This document shows positions 23,901 to 31,757 of a stretch of DNA of 64,000 nt, one piece after another. Location of the stretch: assembly GCF_000152885.1 (NCBI RefSeq), contig NZ_AAMX01000001.1, positions 1 to 64,000 of the forward strand, read 5' to 3'. Below the pieces are notes generated by a model, which worked only from the letters and a program-made list of their open reading frames with translations, was not told the DNA's origin and made no database searches. The translations under genes were made by a program, and so were the position numbers. How positions within the stretch are numbered: position 1 is the stretch's first letter; each line of letters starts with the position of its first letter. The DNA comes from Idiomarina baltica OS145. Its GTDB lineage: Bacteria > Pseudomonadota > Gammaproteobacteria > Enterobacterales > Alteromonadaceae.

Positions 23901-24159
23901 CGACATCGGACATTTCGCTGAGAACTTGTTCTCCAGGAGTGGTAATCAGACTCTCGACTTGCTGTCGACTCGCCCCCGGGAATGCCACCATGACATCCGC
24001 CATCGTCACATCAATCTGCGGTTCCTCCTCTTTCGGCGTCACCCAAACAGCGATAACGCCCAATACAACAGCTAATAAGATAATCAGTGGTGTCAGCTGA
24101 GAATGCTGAAAAATACGGGCTATATGGCCCGACGGACCGAGAGAATCAGCGTTACTCAT
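20953..24159 (-). CDS. RND efflux pump inner-membrane subunit
   Basis: This is an AcrB-like proton-driven efflux pump, exporting substrates from the inner membrane and periplasm through an adaptor and an outer-membrane channel. The 1068-residue protein has the expected 12 membrane segments and two large periplasmic loops. TM4 contains the proton-relay Asp pair in GILVDDGIVITENI. At the position of AcrB Lys940 it has Arg (GIIVRNSILIVV), which I believe occurs in one branch of the superfamily. The upstream adaptor gene overlaps it by 8 bases. No outer-membrane factor gene is nearby, so it must borrow a TolC-like channel. The substrate cannot be told from sequence. Confidence 0.93.
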   Translation of the reverse strand: MSNADSLGPSGHIARIFQHSQLTPLIILLAVVLGVIAVWVTPKEEEPQIDVTMADVMVAFPGASRQQVESLITTPGEQVLSEMSDVEHVYSVASPGMGILTVQFEVGLSRQQALVRLYNKVQSNADWFPTQLGIGQPIIKPKGIDDVPIMTLTLRGKDSVKSAQSLTAIAHRLEIALKQIPGTRDIRTLGSVARSVNLTIQPAALARYKVSIESLQQALQQSNMVSVEQRIVANGQSIPLQVGQPLSSIEDLKQVVVATYDNAPVYLSDVADVSDSDVQVHHSVLSSGGSVDAPAVTITVAKKPGENAIDVAESVKSSLDKLQNRLIPADVDVQITRNYGQTAAEKSTKLITDLISATVSVIVLVLLTMGWRQSLIVGVVVLVTLLFTLVFSWFWGFTLNRVSLFALIFSIGILVDDGIVITENIHRRLGLSKQPAKTLIPQAVDEVGSPTIMATLTIIAALLPMAFVSGLMGPYMSPIPINASAGMVFSQLMAFIVAPWLALRLLKSQRHDNNNTSDPEDGAPDKVLNVFNRVLGAFIGSQYRKRRFFLGLGIFGLLIGSILLPVNQAVILKMLPFDNKSELQIVLDMPESSSALETQRVLGEMTDFLDTVDEVEGWQRYAGTASPINFNGLVRQYYLRSAPYQGDIQVQLQHKSDRERDSHTIALAIRNTLTEIAEHNGGRVKVVEVPPGPPVFAPIVAEIYGGTMAAQAALAEKLTQLMQGVPGVVDVDSSITESAPKWQLTIDRDAAAKVGLSQANAAQTVETLSGGKPAGYLNDPYAKYAVPIWLQLPSEMRASQNDWLSLPIVSRAGDSIPLSSFAQFEQQQWQGSIYHKDLRPVTYVQGNMAGETDSPIYGMLAIADQVSKLENAPEQYFINEPSAEGPVAIKWEGEWQITYETFRDMGIAYSVGIFMIFVLLVAQFRSYLMPLVIMSPIPLTLVGILPGHWLLDKEFTATSMIGMIALAGIIVRNSILIVVFIRQRIARGMALEKAVVLAGAVRLKPIALTAISAMVGAYFILSDPIFNGLAISLIFGLAVSTLLTLVVVPLLYYALYPWLADSRSLAQD

Positions 24160-25153
24160 AATGGATCTGACTCCAATCTTCTAGCACACGTTCGCCCGCC
24201 TTGAGCCCGGCTTGAATCTCAACCTGTTGCTGATCCACACGTCCAGTGTACACTTGTCTTAATTGAGGACCTTTTTCGCTATCCATTACGTAGACCGCTC
24301 GCAGCTCGCCGTCGATACGCACGGCCGACCGGGGAACTTCAATAACGGTGCGTTCACCTATTTTTAACCACACATCAACCGCAGAACCGGGTAATACACG
24401 CAGGCCTTGTGATGGCATCATCATACGTAGTCTAAAACTATGGCTAGGCAGTTCAGCGTAGGGAAAAAACGTCAATTGATTTGCGTCGATAAACGCGCCG
24501 TCGCCCAAGGCAATTTTAGCAGTCGAGAAATTTCTGGCTGTGGCATTAAACTGCTGAGGCACCTCAACCACGACACGGAGTTGTTCGAGTGATAAACCAG
24601 TGATCAAACGCTGCCCCGGTTGTACCGACTCGCCCAATTCAACCCAACGATCCGTCACGATGCCGGCATAGGGCGCTTTTACCCGAGTATAAGAGAGTTG
24701 TTTTTGCGCTTCTTCAACCGCTGCCTTAGCTTGCTTTACAGCTGATTGAGCTCGATCAAGTGCGGTTTTGGCCTGATCTAACTCCGAGGTGGACGCGACA
24801 TTCTGCTCAAATAGTTGCTGCACACGTTCATATTGCTTCCGAGTCTGGCTCAGTGTCGCTTCAGCACTGGATAACCCGGCTTCACGTTGTTGCAAGCGCG
24901 CTCGTTGTTCTGAGTCCTCTAGTCGTACTATCAGCTCGCCTTGTGGCACCATATCGTCGACATCATAAGGCAGCTCTACAACAGTTCCCGCTGTTTGTGC
25001 AGAAACCGTGGAGCGCTGCGTCGCTTCGACAACGCCATTTAATTTTAGCCACTCGGGCTGCTGTGTTGCGATCGCTTCTATCGATTGCTGGGCGACAGTA
25101 GTGAAGCTCAAAAATAGCGTAGACACTATCAAGACGAAACGTAGGCTGGTCAT
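24152..25153 (-). CDS. RND efflux periplasmic adaptor
   Basis: This membrane fusion protein bridges the RND pump and its outer-membrane channel. The 333-residue protein has a signal peptide (about 1-21, cleavage near TVA). A biotinyl-lipoyl-like half domain flanks a long alpha-helical hairpin rich in Gln/Ala/Glu (about 100-170). The second lipoyl half (VKAPYAGIVTDRWVELGESV) and beta-barrel domains follow. A ribosome binding site (AGAGG) lies 5 bases before the ATG. It lies 40 bases downstream of the GGDEF-EAL gene on the same strand and overlaps the pump gene. Confidence 0.92.
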   Translation of the reverse strand: MTSLRFVLIVSTLFLSFTTVAQQSIEAIATQQPEWLKLNGVVEATQRSTVSAQTAGTVVELPYDVDDMVPQGELIVRLEDSEQRARLQQREAGLSSAEATLSQTRKQYERVQQLFEQNVASTSELDQAKTALDRAQSAVKQAKAAVEEAQKQLSYTRVKAPYAGIVTDRWVELGESVQPGQRLITGLSLEQLRVVVEVPQQFNATARNFSTAKIALGDGAFIDANQLTFFPYAELPSHSFRLRMMMPSQGLRVLPGSAVDVWLKIGERTVIEVPRSAVRIDGELRAVYVMDSEKGPQLRQVYTGRVDQQQVEIQAGLKAGERVLEDWSQIHYE

Positions 25154-25178
25154 TTCAACCTCTTACAATATGTTTTTA

Positions 25179-25199
25179 GATATAATGATAATATCAGTC
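25179..25199 (-). promoter_or_regulatory. Palindromic, Fur-box-like site before the RND operon
   Basis: A perfect inverted repeat GATAT-N7-ATATC (25179-25195) lies 25 bases upstream of the adaptor start. The 19 bases at 25181-25199 match the classical Fur consensus at 13 positions by hand alignment. On the minus strand it also contains TGATATTAT, an extended -10-like element. It could be only the A/T-rich promoter, and the site has not been tested. Confidence 0.3.
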
Positions 25200-27740
25200 T
25201 TTTCGCCAATGCGCTAGCGGCTCAGGTCGTCCTAGATAGTAACCTTGGAGTTGCTTACAGCCCATTGCCACGAGTCTTTGTTGCTGTGCTTTAGTTTCTA
25301 CGCCTTCAGCAATAGTTTCTAAGCCTAGGCCATCTGCCAAAGCAATTACTGTCTTAACAATCGCCTCATCACTGCGATCTGACAAGAGATCTTTGACAAA
25401 ACCTTGGTCAATTTTCAACCGTCTAAGCGGCAATAACTTGAGATAAATCAGAGAGGAATACCCCGTACCGAAGTCATCAAGAGCAAACTGAATACCGATT
25501 GACGATATCTCTCTCATCAGTTGAGCAATTCCATCAATATCCTCAATCAATACGCTTTCCGTAACTTCCAGTTCGAGATGACGAGCAAGTCGAGGTTCAG
25601 TAGCAACGCGGTGCTTCAGATCGCTTAAGAAATCACTCGCTCTTAACTGGCTTGCGCTCACATTTATCGCCACTATCCAATCATCATGATCAAAGCACGT
25701 CGACAGGTTATCCATGTCAGCCATCACTTGGTTCATAACAACAAAATGAAGCTGTGACATTAAGCCATTAGACTCCGCAAGCGGAATAAAATCAGCGGGA
25801 GATACTTGCCCATGCTCGTCGTCATACCACCTGAGTAAGGCTTCAAAACCAATACAACGTGCAGGTCCTTCACCGTTATGTAAATATTGGGGTTGGTAAT
25901 GAAGGGTCAACTGCTCGTGTGTTATTGCGCTTTTTAACGCGTCAAGAAGCAACTGACGCTGATTAAACTCTTGCTGCATATCTTCATTAAAGAATCTAAT
26001 ACACGCTCCACCTGAAACTTTCGCATGCTGAACCGATAAATCAGCGGCTTTCATGGCCTCAATGTAGTCCTTGCAATCGGCCAGGCGAACAACTCCGAAA
26101 CTAAAAGAGACAAAAAGTTGAGTGTCATCCACTACGAATGGCGCACCGAGTTTAACTTCAAGTTGATTGAGCCACTCATCAAACCCGCTTAGGCGAGATT
26201 GATGACCCAGCGTTTGGCTCAGGCAATAAAACTCATCGGCTCCTAAGCGACCAACAAATTCCCCAGCGCGGCAGTGAGACCTGATACGTTCACCTACTTG
26301 CTTTAATAGTTGGTCACCAATGTCGTGACCGTAACGGTCATTAAATGTCTTAAACTGATCAATATCAATGAACATGAGCCAGTCGGTAGATTTCGAAGAG
26401 TGTTTTGAATAACGGTCGGATAAATGCTCGATTAACGTTTGGCGATTGCCTAAATTGGTCAGAGCATCGAACTTCGCAAGCTTATTCACCTGTGATTTTA
26501 GCGCCTCGTACTCGGACACGTCGGTAGCGATACCACAAAGACCATTCAAATGTCCGTCAGGTCCGATAAGGGGCACTTTAACCGACCAGAGCAAGCGTTC
26601 TTCGCCGGTTTTTGGATCAACATGTTGCTCTTGATACGCGAGCCGTTTGCGTGTGCGAAGAACATGACGGTCCTTTTCAGTTAAAAAGTCTGCCAGCGGT
26701 TCTGCAAACAGCTCGTAATCATTGCATCCATAGATTTGCTCGACCGGGATCTGCAATAAATCGGCACAACGTTGGTTTGCGTATTGATATTTAAGATCAA
26801 GATCTTTGATAAAGATACAGCCATCAACACTATTGAGAATGACTTCAAGTCGCTTTTCACTCACCGCCAACTGACGTGTTTTGTCAGCGACGCGGCGTGT
26901 CAACATACGGTTGAAGATAATAAATCCGACCGTGGATAACAGGAGTGCGGCTATTATGTACCATATCCAGTTGGGTAACTTGATAAAGCTTGCCGTAGGC
27001 GCGTACTGATCCAGTATCTGATAGTACGCTGATTTACTATTCGCTTTTAACGATTTGAGTCTGCTGTCTATCACCCTCAGTACATCTCGGTGTTGACCTT
27101 TCGGTACAGCGTAGTAAAGCTCAGTCGGCATAAATACGATTGGCGTGCTATCGAGCGCCTTATCCATCACATAGTTGTCACCAAAAAATTGGTTGCTCGC
27201 CACCGCATCCACTTCTGCATTTAGTACCTGTTCAAAGCCTTTCTCGAAGCTTTCCACGGGTACTAAGATAAGCGGTGTATCAAACCCCGTAGCGATATCT
27301 GTCAAATAGCTTTGCTGAACCGAATCTTCTACGACGGCAATCCGTTTATTTTCGAGATCAAAAATATCGCGAATATTGGCACCCGACCGAGTGTATATTT
27401 TTGACCAACTAAGCAACGCGGGTTCGCTATGGGTCGAAATGAATTGATTACGTGACGGCGTCATCGCCACGTCAGGCAAAATATCAATGTGTCCGGCTTC
27501 AAGTAGCGCTAAGCAGTCGGCGAATCGACACCTCACAGGTGTCAATTGCCAGTCCTGTTGCTGACTAATCTGAACGAGTAAGTCACCCAAAATACCTGAG
27601 ATGTTACCCTCTTCTGTTAGCATAAGCTTGGGCGGATTGTCGTACACCCCAACTTTCAGATGCTTTACGGAATCAGCAAAGACATCACTTGCCGGAACGT
27701 ATAAACTGAGGCCAATAAGAAACGTAAGTACTCTGCGCAA
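25194..27740 (-). CDS. Periplasmic-sensor PAS-GGDEF-EAL protein
   Basis: This 848-residue transmembrane protein is predicted to turn over cyclic di-GMP. In order it has a signal peptide (about 1-22) and a periplasmic solute-binding (SBP_bac_3-like) domain (about 25-250). A membrane segment (259-281), a PAS domain (about 295-412), a GGDEF domain (about 420-585) and an EAL domain (about 595-845) follow. The GGDEF site reads GADEF (500-504) and the product-inhibition site reads RAGE rather than RxxD, so cyclase activity is doubtful. The EAL domain keeps FEALLRW, INVSA, LEVTES, DDFGTGYSS and AEGVET, so it is probably an active phosphodiesterase. The start is TTG with AAGGA 7 bases upstream. Confidence 0.9.
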   Translation of the reverse strand: MRRVLTFLIGLSLYVPASDVFADSVKHLKVGVYDNPPKLMLTEEGNISGILGDLLVQISQQQDWQLTPVRCRFADCLALLEAGHIDILPDVAMTPSRNQFISTHSEPALLSWSKIYTRSGANIRDIFDLENKRIAVVEDSVQQSYLTDIATGFDTPLILVPVESFEKGFEQVLNAEVDAVASNQFFGDNYVMDKALDSTPIVFMPTELYYAVPKGQHRDVLRVIDSRLKSLKANSKSAYYQILDQYAPTASFIKLPNWIWYIIAALLLSTVGFIIFNRMLTRRVADKTRQLAVSEKRLEVILNSVDGCIFIKDLDLKYQYANQRCADLLQIPVEQIYGCNDYELFAEPLADFLTEKDRHVLRTRKRLAYQEQHVDPKTGEERLLWSVKVPLIGPDGHLNGLCGIATDVSEYEALKSQVNKLAKFDALTNLGNRQTLIEHLSDRYSKHSSKSTDWLMFIDIDQFKTFNDRYGHDIGDQLLKQVGERIRSHCRAGEFVGRLGADEFYCLSQTLGHQSRLSGFDEWLNQLEVKLGAPFVVDDTQLFVSFSFGVVRLADCKDYIEAMKAADLSVQHAKVSGGACIRFFNEDMQQEFNQRQLLLDALKSAITHEQLTLHYQPQYLHNGEGPARCIGFEALLRWYDDEHGQVSPADFIPLAESNGLMSQLHFVVMNQVMADMDNLSTCFDHDDWIVAINVSASQLRASDFLSDLKHRVATEPRLARHLELEVTESVLIEDIDGIAQLMREISSIGIQFALDDFGTGYSSLIYLKLLPLRRLKIDQGFVKDLLSDRSDEAIVKTVIALADGLGLETIAEGVETKAQQQRLVAMGCKQLQGYYLGRPEPLAHWRKD

Positions 27741-27837
27741 CTGATAGTCCTTTGCTAAAGATTAGGTCGGATGACAACACGCATCTACAGGCAGCGTGCA
27801 TACTTATTAATCTATATATAACATTCATTAAATAATT

Positions 27838-28347
27838 ATGAAAACCAATCTTATCACTCGACGTGGCTTTGATATGTTGCAACGTGAACTCAACCAACTA
27901 TGGCGAGTAGAGCGGCGCGAAACTGTGGAAAAAGTGTCGTGGGCGGCAAGCCTTGGCGATCGAAGCGAAAACGCCGATTATAAATACAACAAACAAAAAT
28001 TACGCCGGATAGACAGTCGTATTCGCTACCTGACAAAACGTCTTGACCAACTCAAAGTGGTTGACTATTCACCTCAACAAGACGGGCAAGTATTTTTTGG
28101 CGCATTTGTTGAGATAGAGGACGAGCAAGGTACAATCCGTCGTTTTCAGATCGTTGGTCCGGATGAAATCTATGATTCGAAAGACGTTGTGTCTATCGAT
28201 GCGCCAATGGCAAGAGCACTTTTAAAAAAACATGTTGATGATGAAGTCACTGTTGTGACCCCGAAAGGCGAACAATGTTGGTTTATCAACAAAATACAAT
28301 ATCATGCCTTTGATGAGTCGTGCGGCGACAATAAAGCCCCGAACTAA
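27838..28347 (+). CDS. greB: Transcript cleavage factor GreB
   Basis: GreB binds the secondary channel of RNA polymerase and stimulates cleavage of backtracked RNA. The 169-residue protein has the N-terminal coiled coil with the catalytic acidic tip in LGDRSENADY. The GreB-specific basic residues (NKQKLRRIDSRIRYL) and the C-terminal FKBP-like domain (VDYSPQQDGQVFFGAFVEIE) follow. The ATG is well supported by family alignment, yet no Shine-Dalgarno-like sequence precedes it (only A/T). It is upstream of tex on the same strand, a common gammaproteobacterial pairing. Confidence 0.97.
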   Translation: MKTNLITRRGFDMLQRELNQLWRVERRETVEKVSWAASLGDRSENADYKYNKQKLRRIDSRIRYLTKRLDQLKVVDYSPQQDGQVFFGAFVEIEDEQGTIRRFQIVGPDEIYDSKDVVSIDAPMARALLKKHVDDEVTVVTPKGEQCWFINKIQYHAFDESCGDNKAPN

Positions 28348-28381
28348 TAAAGGTCCGTTGGATTGAGAAGTAGAGCACCTT

Positions 28382-30688
28382 ATGGAACGAATTAGTCTGC
28401 AAATCGCGCAAGAACTTAGTGTGCAACAAAAGCAAATTGCTGCCGTCATCAAATTACTTGATGAAGGCGCGACCATCCCGTTTATTGCGCGTTATCGGAA
28501 AGAGCTTACGGGTGGTCTCGACGACACTCAGTTACGCCAAGCGCATCAAAGGTTGAATTACCTAACAGAGCTTGAGGAACGTCGGGGCGTAATCCTTCGA
28601 TCAGTCGAAGAGCAAGGAAAGCTCAGTAACGATCTGGCGGCAAAAATTAATGCCGCGGAAACCAAAACTGAACTTGAAGACCTGTATTTACCCTACAAAC
28701 CGAAGCGTCGAACTAAAGGCCAAATTGCGATTGAAGCAGGCCTAGAGCCTCTAGCCGATAAACTTTGGCAGAATCCCGACTTAACGCCCGATGAGACCGC
28801 TACCGAGTTTCTTAATGCAGAACACAAAATTAATGACGCGAAAGACGCCTTAGATGGCGCGAGAGCCATTCTGATGGAACGGTTCTCGGAGCAAGCCGAA
28901 TTGCTAAAGCAGCTCAGAAACCATCTTTGGACGCACGCTCATTTGCGCGCGCAAGTGGTTAAAGGCAAAGAGACTGAAGGCAGTAAGTTCAGAGACTATT
29001 TTGACTTTACTGAAGCCTTTAACCATATACCATCTCATCGCGCCCTTGCGTTATTTCGCGGACGCAATGAGGGTATCTTACAACTATCGTTAGATCCTGC
29101 ACCCACGTTGGAAACACAAAAAGATGCTGAGGTTGAGCAGATGATTGCCGATTTTGTCGGCTTTTCTGATCAACGTCGCCCCGCTGATGCTTGGCGTGGT
29201 CAAGTCGTACAGTGGACATGGAAGGTCAAACTATCACTCCACTTAGAAACCGAACTCATGGCGCGCGTGCGTGAACAGGCCGAAACCGCGGCGATTCAAG
29301 TGTTTGCTAATAACTTAGCGGATCTACTCATGGCAGCACCCGCTGGAGCGAAACGCACCATGGGACTCGACCCAGGGGTTAGAACAGGTGTTAAAGTCGC
29401 TGTCGTCGATGAAACGGGCAAAGTGCTCGATACAAATACGGTGTTTCCTTTCCAGCCACAAAATCAAAAAGATAAAGCAATACGCACACTTGCTGGGCTA
29501 TGCAAGCAACACAAAGTCGAACTGATCAGTATAGGTAACGGCACTCACTCTCGTGAGACCGATAGCTTAGTCGCAGAGATGCTAAAAGGGAACGCTGACG
29601 TGAAAGCGACTAAAGTGATGGTCAATGAGGCGGGCGCTTCCGTTTATTCTGCCTCCGAACTTGCTGCACAAGAGTTTCCTGAGATGGATGTTGCACTGCG
29701 TGGCGCTGTCTCGATCGCCCGCCGTTTACAAGACCCTCTTGCAGAGTTAGTAAAAATAGAGCCCAAATCAATTGGTGTTGGTCAGTATCAACATGACGTG
29801 AGCCAAGCTCAACTCGCGCAAAGTCTTGATGCCGTTGTAGAGGACTGCGTAAACGCTGTCGGCGTCGACGTTAACCGTGCTTCAGCAGCGTTGCTGCAAC
29901 GTGTGGCAGGTCTGTCGAAAACGTTAGCGAAAAATATCGTCGAGTTTCGTGACATGCATGGTGCCTTTTCTTCTCGTAAAATTTTAATGGACGTACCTCG
30001 CATGGGCCCTAAAGCATTCGAACAGAGTGCCGGCTTCATGCGAATAAATGAAGGCGAGCATCTACTCGACGCCTCGGCTGTCCACCCAGAGTCTTATCAC
30101 ATTGTTGAGGCGATGGCTGACAAAGCAGGCATTGCACTTGACCAGCTCGTTGGTAACAAGTCAGCAATAGAGCAACTCGATCTAAATGCCTTTGTCACCG
30201 ATACCGTGGGCTTACCAACGTTGCGGGATATCGTGCGTGAACTCGAAAAGCCGGGACGCGATCCTCGCCCTGAATTCAAAACAGCACAGTTCAAAGAAGG
30301 GGTTGAAAAGGTTTCAGATCTCGAGCCCGGCATGACGTTAGAGGGTGTTGTCACAAATGTCGCTAATTTTGGTGCGTTTGTTGACATCGGTGTGCATCAG
30401 GACGGTCTGGTACATATTTCTGCACTTGCTGATACCTTTGTCAGTGATCCACGAGATATCGTCAAAGCGGGTGACATTGTTACCGTGCGCGTCGTCGAAG
30501 TCGATATCGATAGAAAACGTATCGGCTTGAGCATGCGTAAGGATGACCAGCCTGCGCCCGTGAAAAAACCGACTTCAAAGAATAAGTCGGGTGCACCTTC
30601 TAAGCCGAAGAAAAAGCCTGTCGACAACGCATCCTCCGCAATGGGCAGTGCGTTTGCAGATGCCTTTGCCAAAGCAAAAAAAGGTTAG
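28382..30688 (+). CDS. tex: Transcription accessory protein Tex
   Basis: Tex is a conserved nucleic-acid-binding protein linked to transcription and RNA turnover (yhgF in E. coli). The 768-residue protein has the N-terminal helical domains (about 1-320) and a YqgF/RNase H-like domain starting near [18 protein letters not shown]. Helix-hairpin-helix repeats ([21 protein letters not shown]) follow, then a C-terminal S1 domain ([24 protein letters not shown]). The tail is Lys/Pro/Ser-rich. It follows greB by 34 bases. Its stop shares the tetranucleotide TTAG with the convergent gene. Confidence 0.97.
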   Translation: MERISLQIAQELSVQQKQIAAVIKLLDEGATIPFIARYRKELTGGLDDTQLRQAHQRLNYLTELEERRGVILRSVEEQGKLSNDLAAKINAAETKTELEDLYLPYKPKRRTKGQIAIEAGLEPLADKLWQNPDLTPDETATEFLNAEHKINDAKDALDGARAILMERFSEQAELLKQLRNHLWTHAHLRAQVVKGKETEGSKFRDYFDFTEAFNHIPSHRALALFRGRNEGILQLSLDPAPTLETQKDAEVEQMIADFVGFSDQRRPADAWRGQVVQWTWKVKLSLHLETELMARVREQAETAAIQVFANNLADLLMAAPAGAKRTMGLDPGVRTGVKVAVVDETGKVLDTNTVFPFQPQNQKDKAIRTLAGLCKQHKVELISIGNGTHSRETDSLVAEMLKGNADVKATKVMVNEAGASVYSASELAAQEFPEMDVALRGAVSIARRLQDPLAELVKIEPKSIGVGQYQHDVSQAQLAQSLDAVVEDCVNAVGVDVNRASAALLQRVAGLSKTLAKNIVEFRDMHGAFSSRKILMDVPRMGPKAFEQSAGFMRINEGEHLLDASAVHPESYHIVEAMADKAGIALDQLVGNKSAIEQLDLNAFVTDTVGLPTLRDIVRELEKPGRDPRPEFKTAQFKEGVEKVSDLEPGMTLEGVVTNVANFGAFVDIGVHQDGLVHISALADTFVSDPRDIVKAGDIVTVRVVEVDIDRKRIGLSMRKDDQPAPVKKPTSKNKSGAPSKPKKKPVDNASSAMGSAFADAFAKAKKG

Positions 30689-31386
30689 GCAACAACTTGA
30701 AAGCCCGAGTCTACACTCGGGCTCGTTGCTCTCTGATACTTAGCCTCAACCACACGTTGCGTTGTTTCAGACGCTGCAACTGATTTCTCTTTGTCAGAGT
30801 CTTTATCTTCTGCCTCTGTACTCGGCTCTGTTTGACGCGACGATTTAGGTTTTGAGTTTTGTTGATTCAATTCCGCGCGTGCTTGAGCCTCTTTTTGTGA
30901 AGCCTCAGCCGCAATAGCCCTATCAGCGCTAGACGGTTGTGCAGGTGCAAGTGCAGCACGCCTTACAACCGCCATTTTTTCGATGGTTGCTTGTGGGTCG
31001 CCTTCGACGACGCTGACATCAATCTGAACCTCTCCGGCGACAGCGTAGGACTTTCCATTACTGCCGCGCTCGTATTCATAGCTAGGGGCGCCAGCATAAC
31101 GACCTCCTATGGCCGCATGCGCCTGCTCGTGCACTCGGACTTCTTGGTCTCGTCGCTCCAGTCGCTGCAGTTCTTCAAGCGCCTGAATCTCCTCATGACT
31201 TGAGCGTTGATTTACCCCTTGCTGGACATCATCACGCTTACCCTCAGCCTGTGGCTCGGTACCATGCTCACCTTGAGTCGGTTCAGGTTGAGTAACCGCG
31301 GGACGCTGTTGGTTGTCTCCTGCTAGTTGCTCTCTGGCTGGAGGAGATAAAGGAGGAAACGATGGCAGTGCAGGTGAGATATTCAA
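30685..31386 (-). CDS. SprA-type putative metalloprotease
   Basis: This 233-residue protein resembles the SprA-related / CJM1_0395 putative metalloprotease family. The N terminus is Pro/Gln/Glu-rich and disordered-looking (1-65). The conserved core around 65-160 includes [18 protein letters not shown], with a HExxH zinc motif at residues 86-90 (HEQAH). [27 protein letters not shown] and a segment ending [15 protein letters not shown] follow. The C-terminal third is again low-complexity. No signal peptide is visible. It lies 7 bases downstream of the mini-rod gene on the same strand, implying co-expression. Protease activity is inferred from the motif only. Confidence 0.8.
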   Translation of the reverse strand: MNISPALPSFPPLSPPAREQLAGDNQQRPAVTQPEPTQGEHGTEPQAEGKRDDVQQGVNQRSSHEEIQALEELQRLERRDQEVRVHEQAHAAIGGRYAGAPSYEYERGSNGKSYAVAGEVQIDVSVVEGDPQATIEKMAVVRRAALAPAQPSSADRAIAAEASQKEAQARAELNQQNSKPKSSRQTEPSTEAEDKDSDKEKSVAASETTQRVVEAKYQRATSPSVDSGFQVVA

Positions 31387-31393
31387 AAAATGA

Positions 31394-31696
31394 TCACACC
31401 TTAGTGTCTATCATTGTACCCAACATTTCATCAGCGGTTTGCACACTTTTCGTGTTGGCTTCAAAGCTTTGCTGCCCTTGCTTTAGCGAGACGAGGGCAT
31501 CGGTTGCCGTATTGGCGGGGACACTATTAAGTGTTTCACTCGCGGTTTCCGAACCAGACGCTACATCTGCGGCACTCTGTTGCCACCGCTGATTCGTTTG
31601 TTGGGGATCGGCAAGTTCAGCGCTTGCTTCAGTCACTTGCTGACTTGAACGTTGCATGCCTTGCATGCCAGCTGAAAGTACGTTGCTAATTTCCAT
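31394..31696 (-). CDS. Mini flagellar rod/hook-like protein
   Basis: This 100-residue protein looks like a flagellar rod or hook subunit reduced to its two ends. Residues 3-30 (ISNVLSAGMQGMQRSSQQ) resemble the N-terminal rod helix (Flg_bb_rod). Residues 66-97 (ALVSLKQGQQSFEANTKSVQ, then TADEML) resemble the conserved C-terminal helix of FlgC/FlgE/FlgG. The bulky middle domain is missing, and the linker is Gln/Ser/Ala-rich. I chose the ATG at 31696, five bases after AGGAG; a GTG 6 bases earlier has no spacing for a ribosome binding site. No flagellar operon is nearby. Family placement is by eye. Confidence 0.72.
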   Translation of the reverse strand: MEISNVLSAGMQGMQRSSQQVTEASAELADPQQTNQRWQQSAADVASGSETASETLNSVPANTATDALVSLKQGQQSFEANTKSVQTADEMLGTMIDTKV

Positions 31697-31730
31697 GAGC
31701 ACTCCTCGAAAAAACCCAAGCAGTGCTCAT
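31695..31730 (-). repeat. Inverted repeat across the mini-rod gene start
   Basis: Two perfect 9-base arms, ATGAGCACT (31695-31703) and AGTGCTCAT (31722-31730), are separated by 18 bases. One arm overlaps the predicted -10 element and the other contains the gene's start codon. It could be a repressor or activator site; it could act as RNA structure only if transcription starts further upstream than the promoter given here. Confidence 0.55.
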
Positions 31731-31757
31731 TATTGTTTACTTTTTACTCAATATCAA
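31729..31757 (-). promoter_or_regulatory. Probable promoter of the mini-rod/SprA pair
   Basis: On the minus strand, TTGATA (31752-31757) and AATAAT (31729-31734) are spaced by 17 bases; each matches the sigma-70 consensus at 5 of 6 positions. The -35 overlaps the stop codon of the upstream desaturase. It lies 33 bases before the chosen start codon. Confidence 0.6.
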
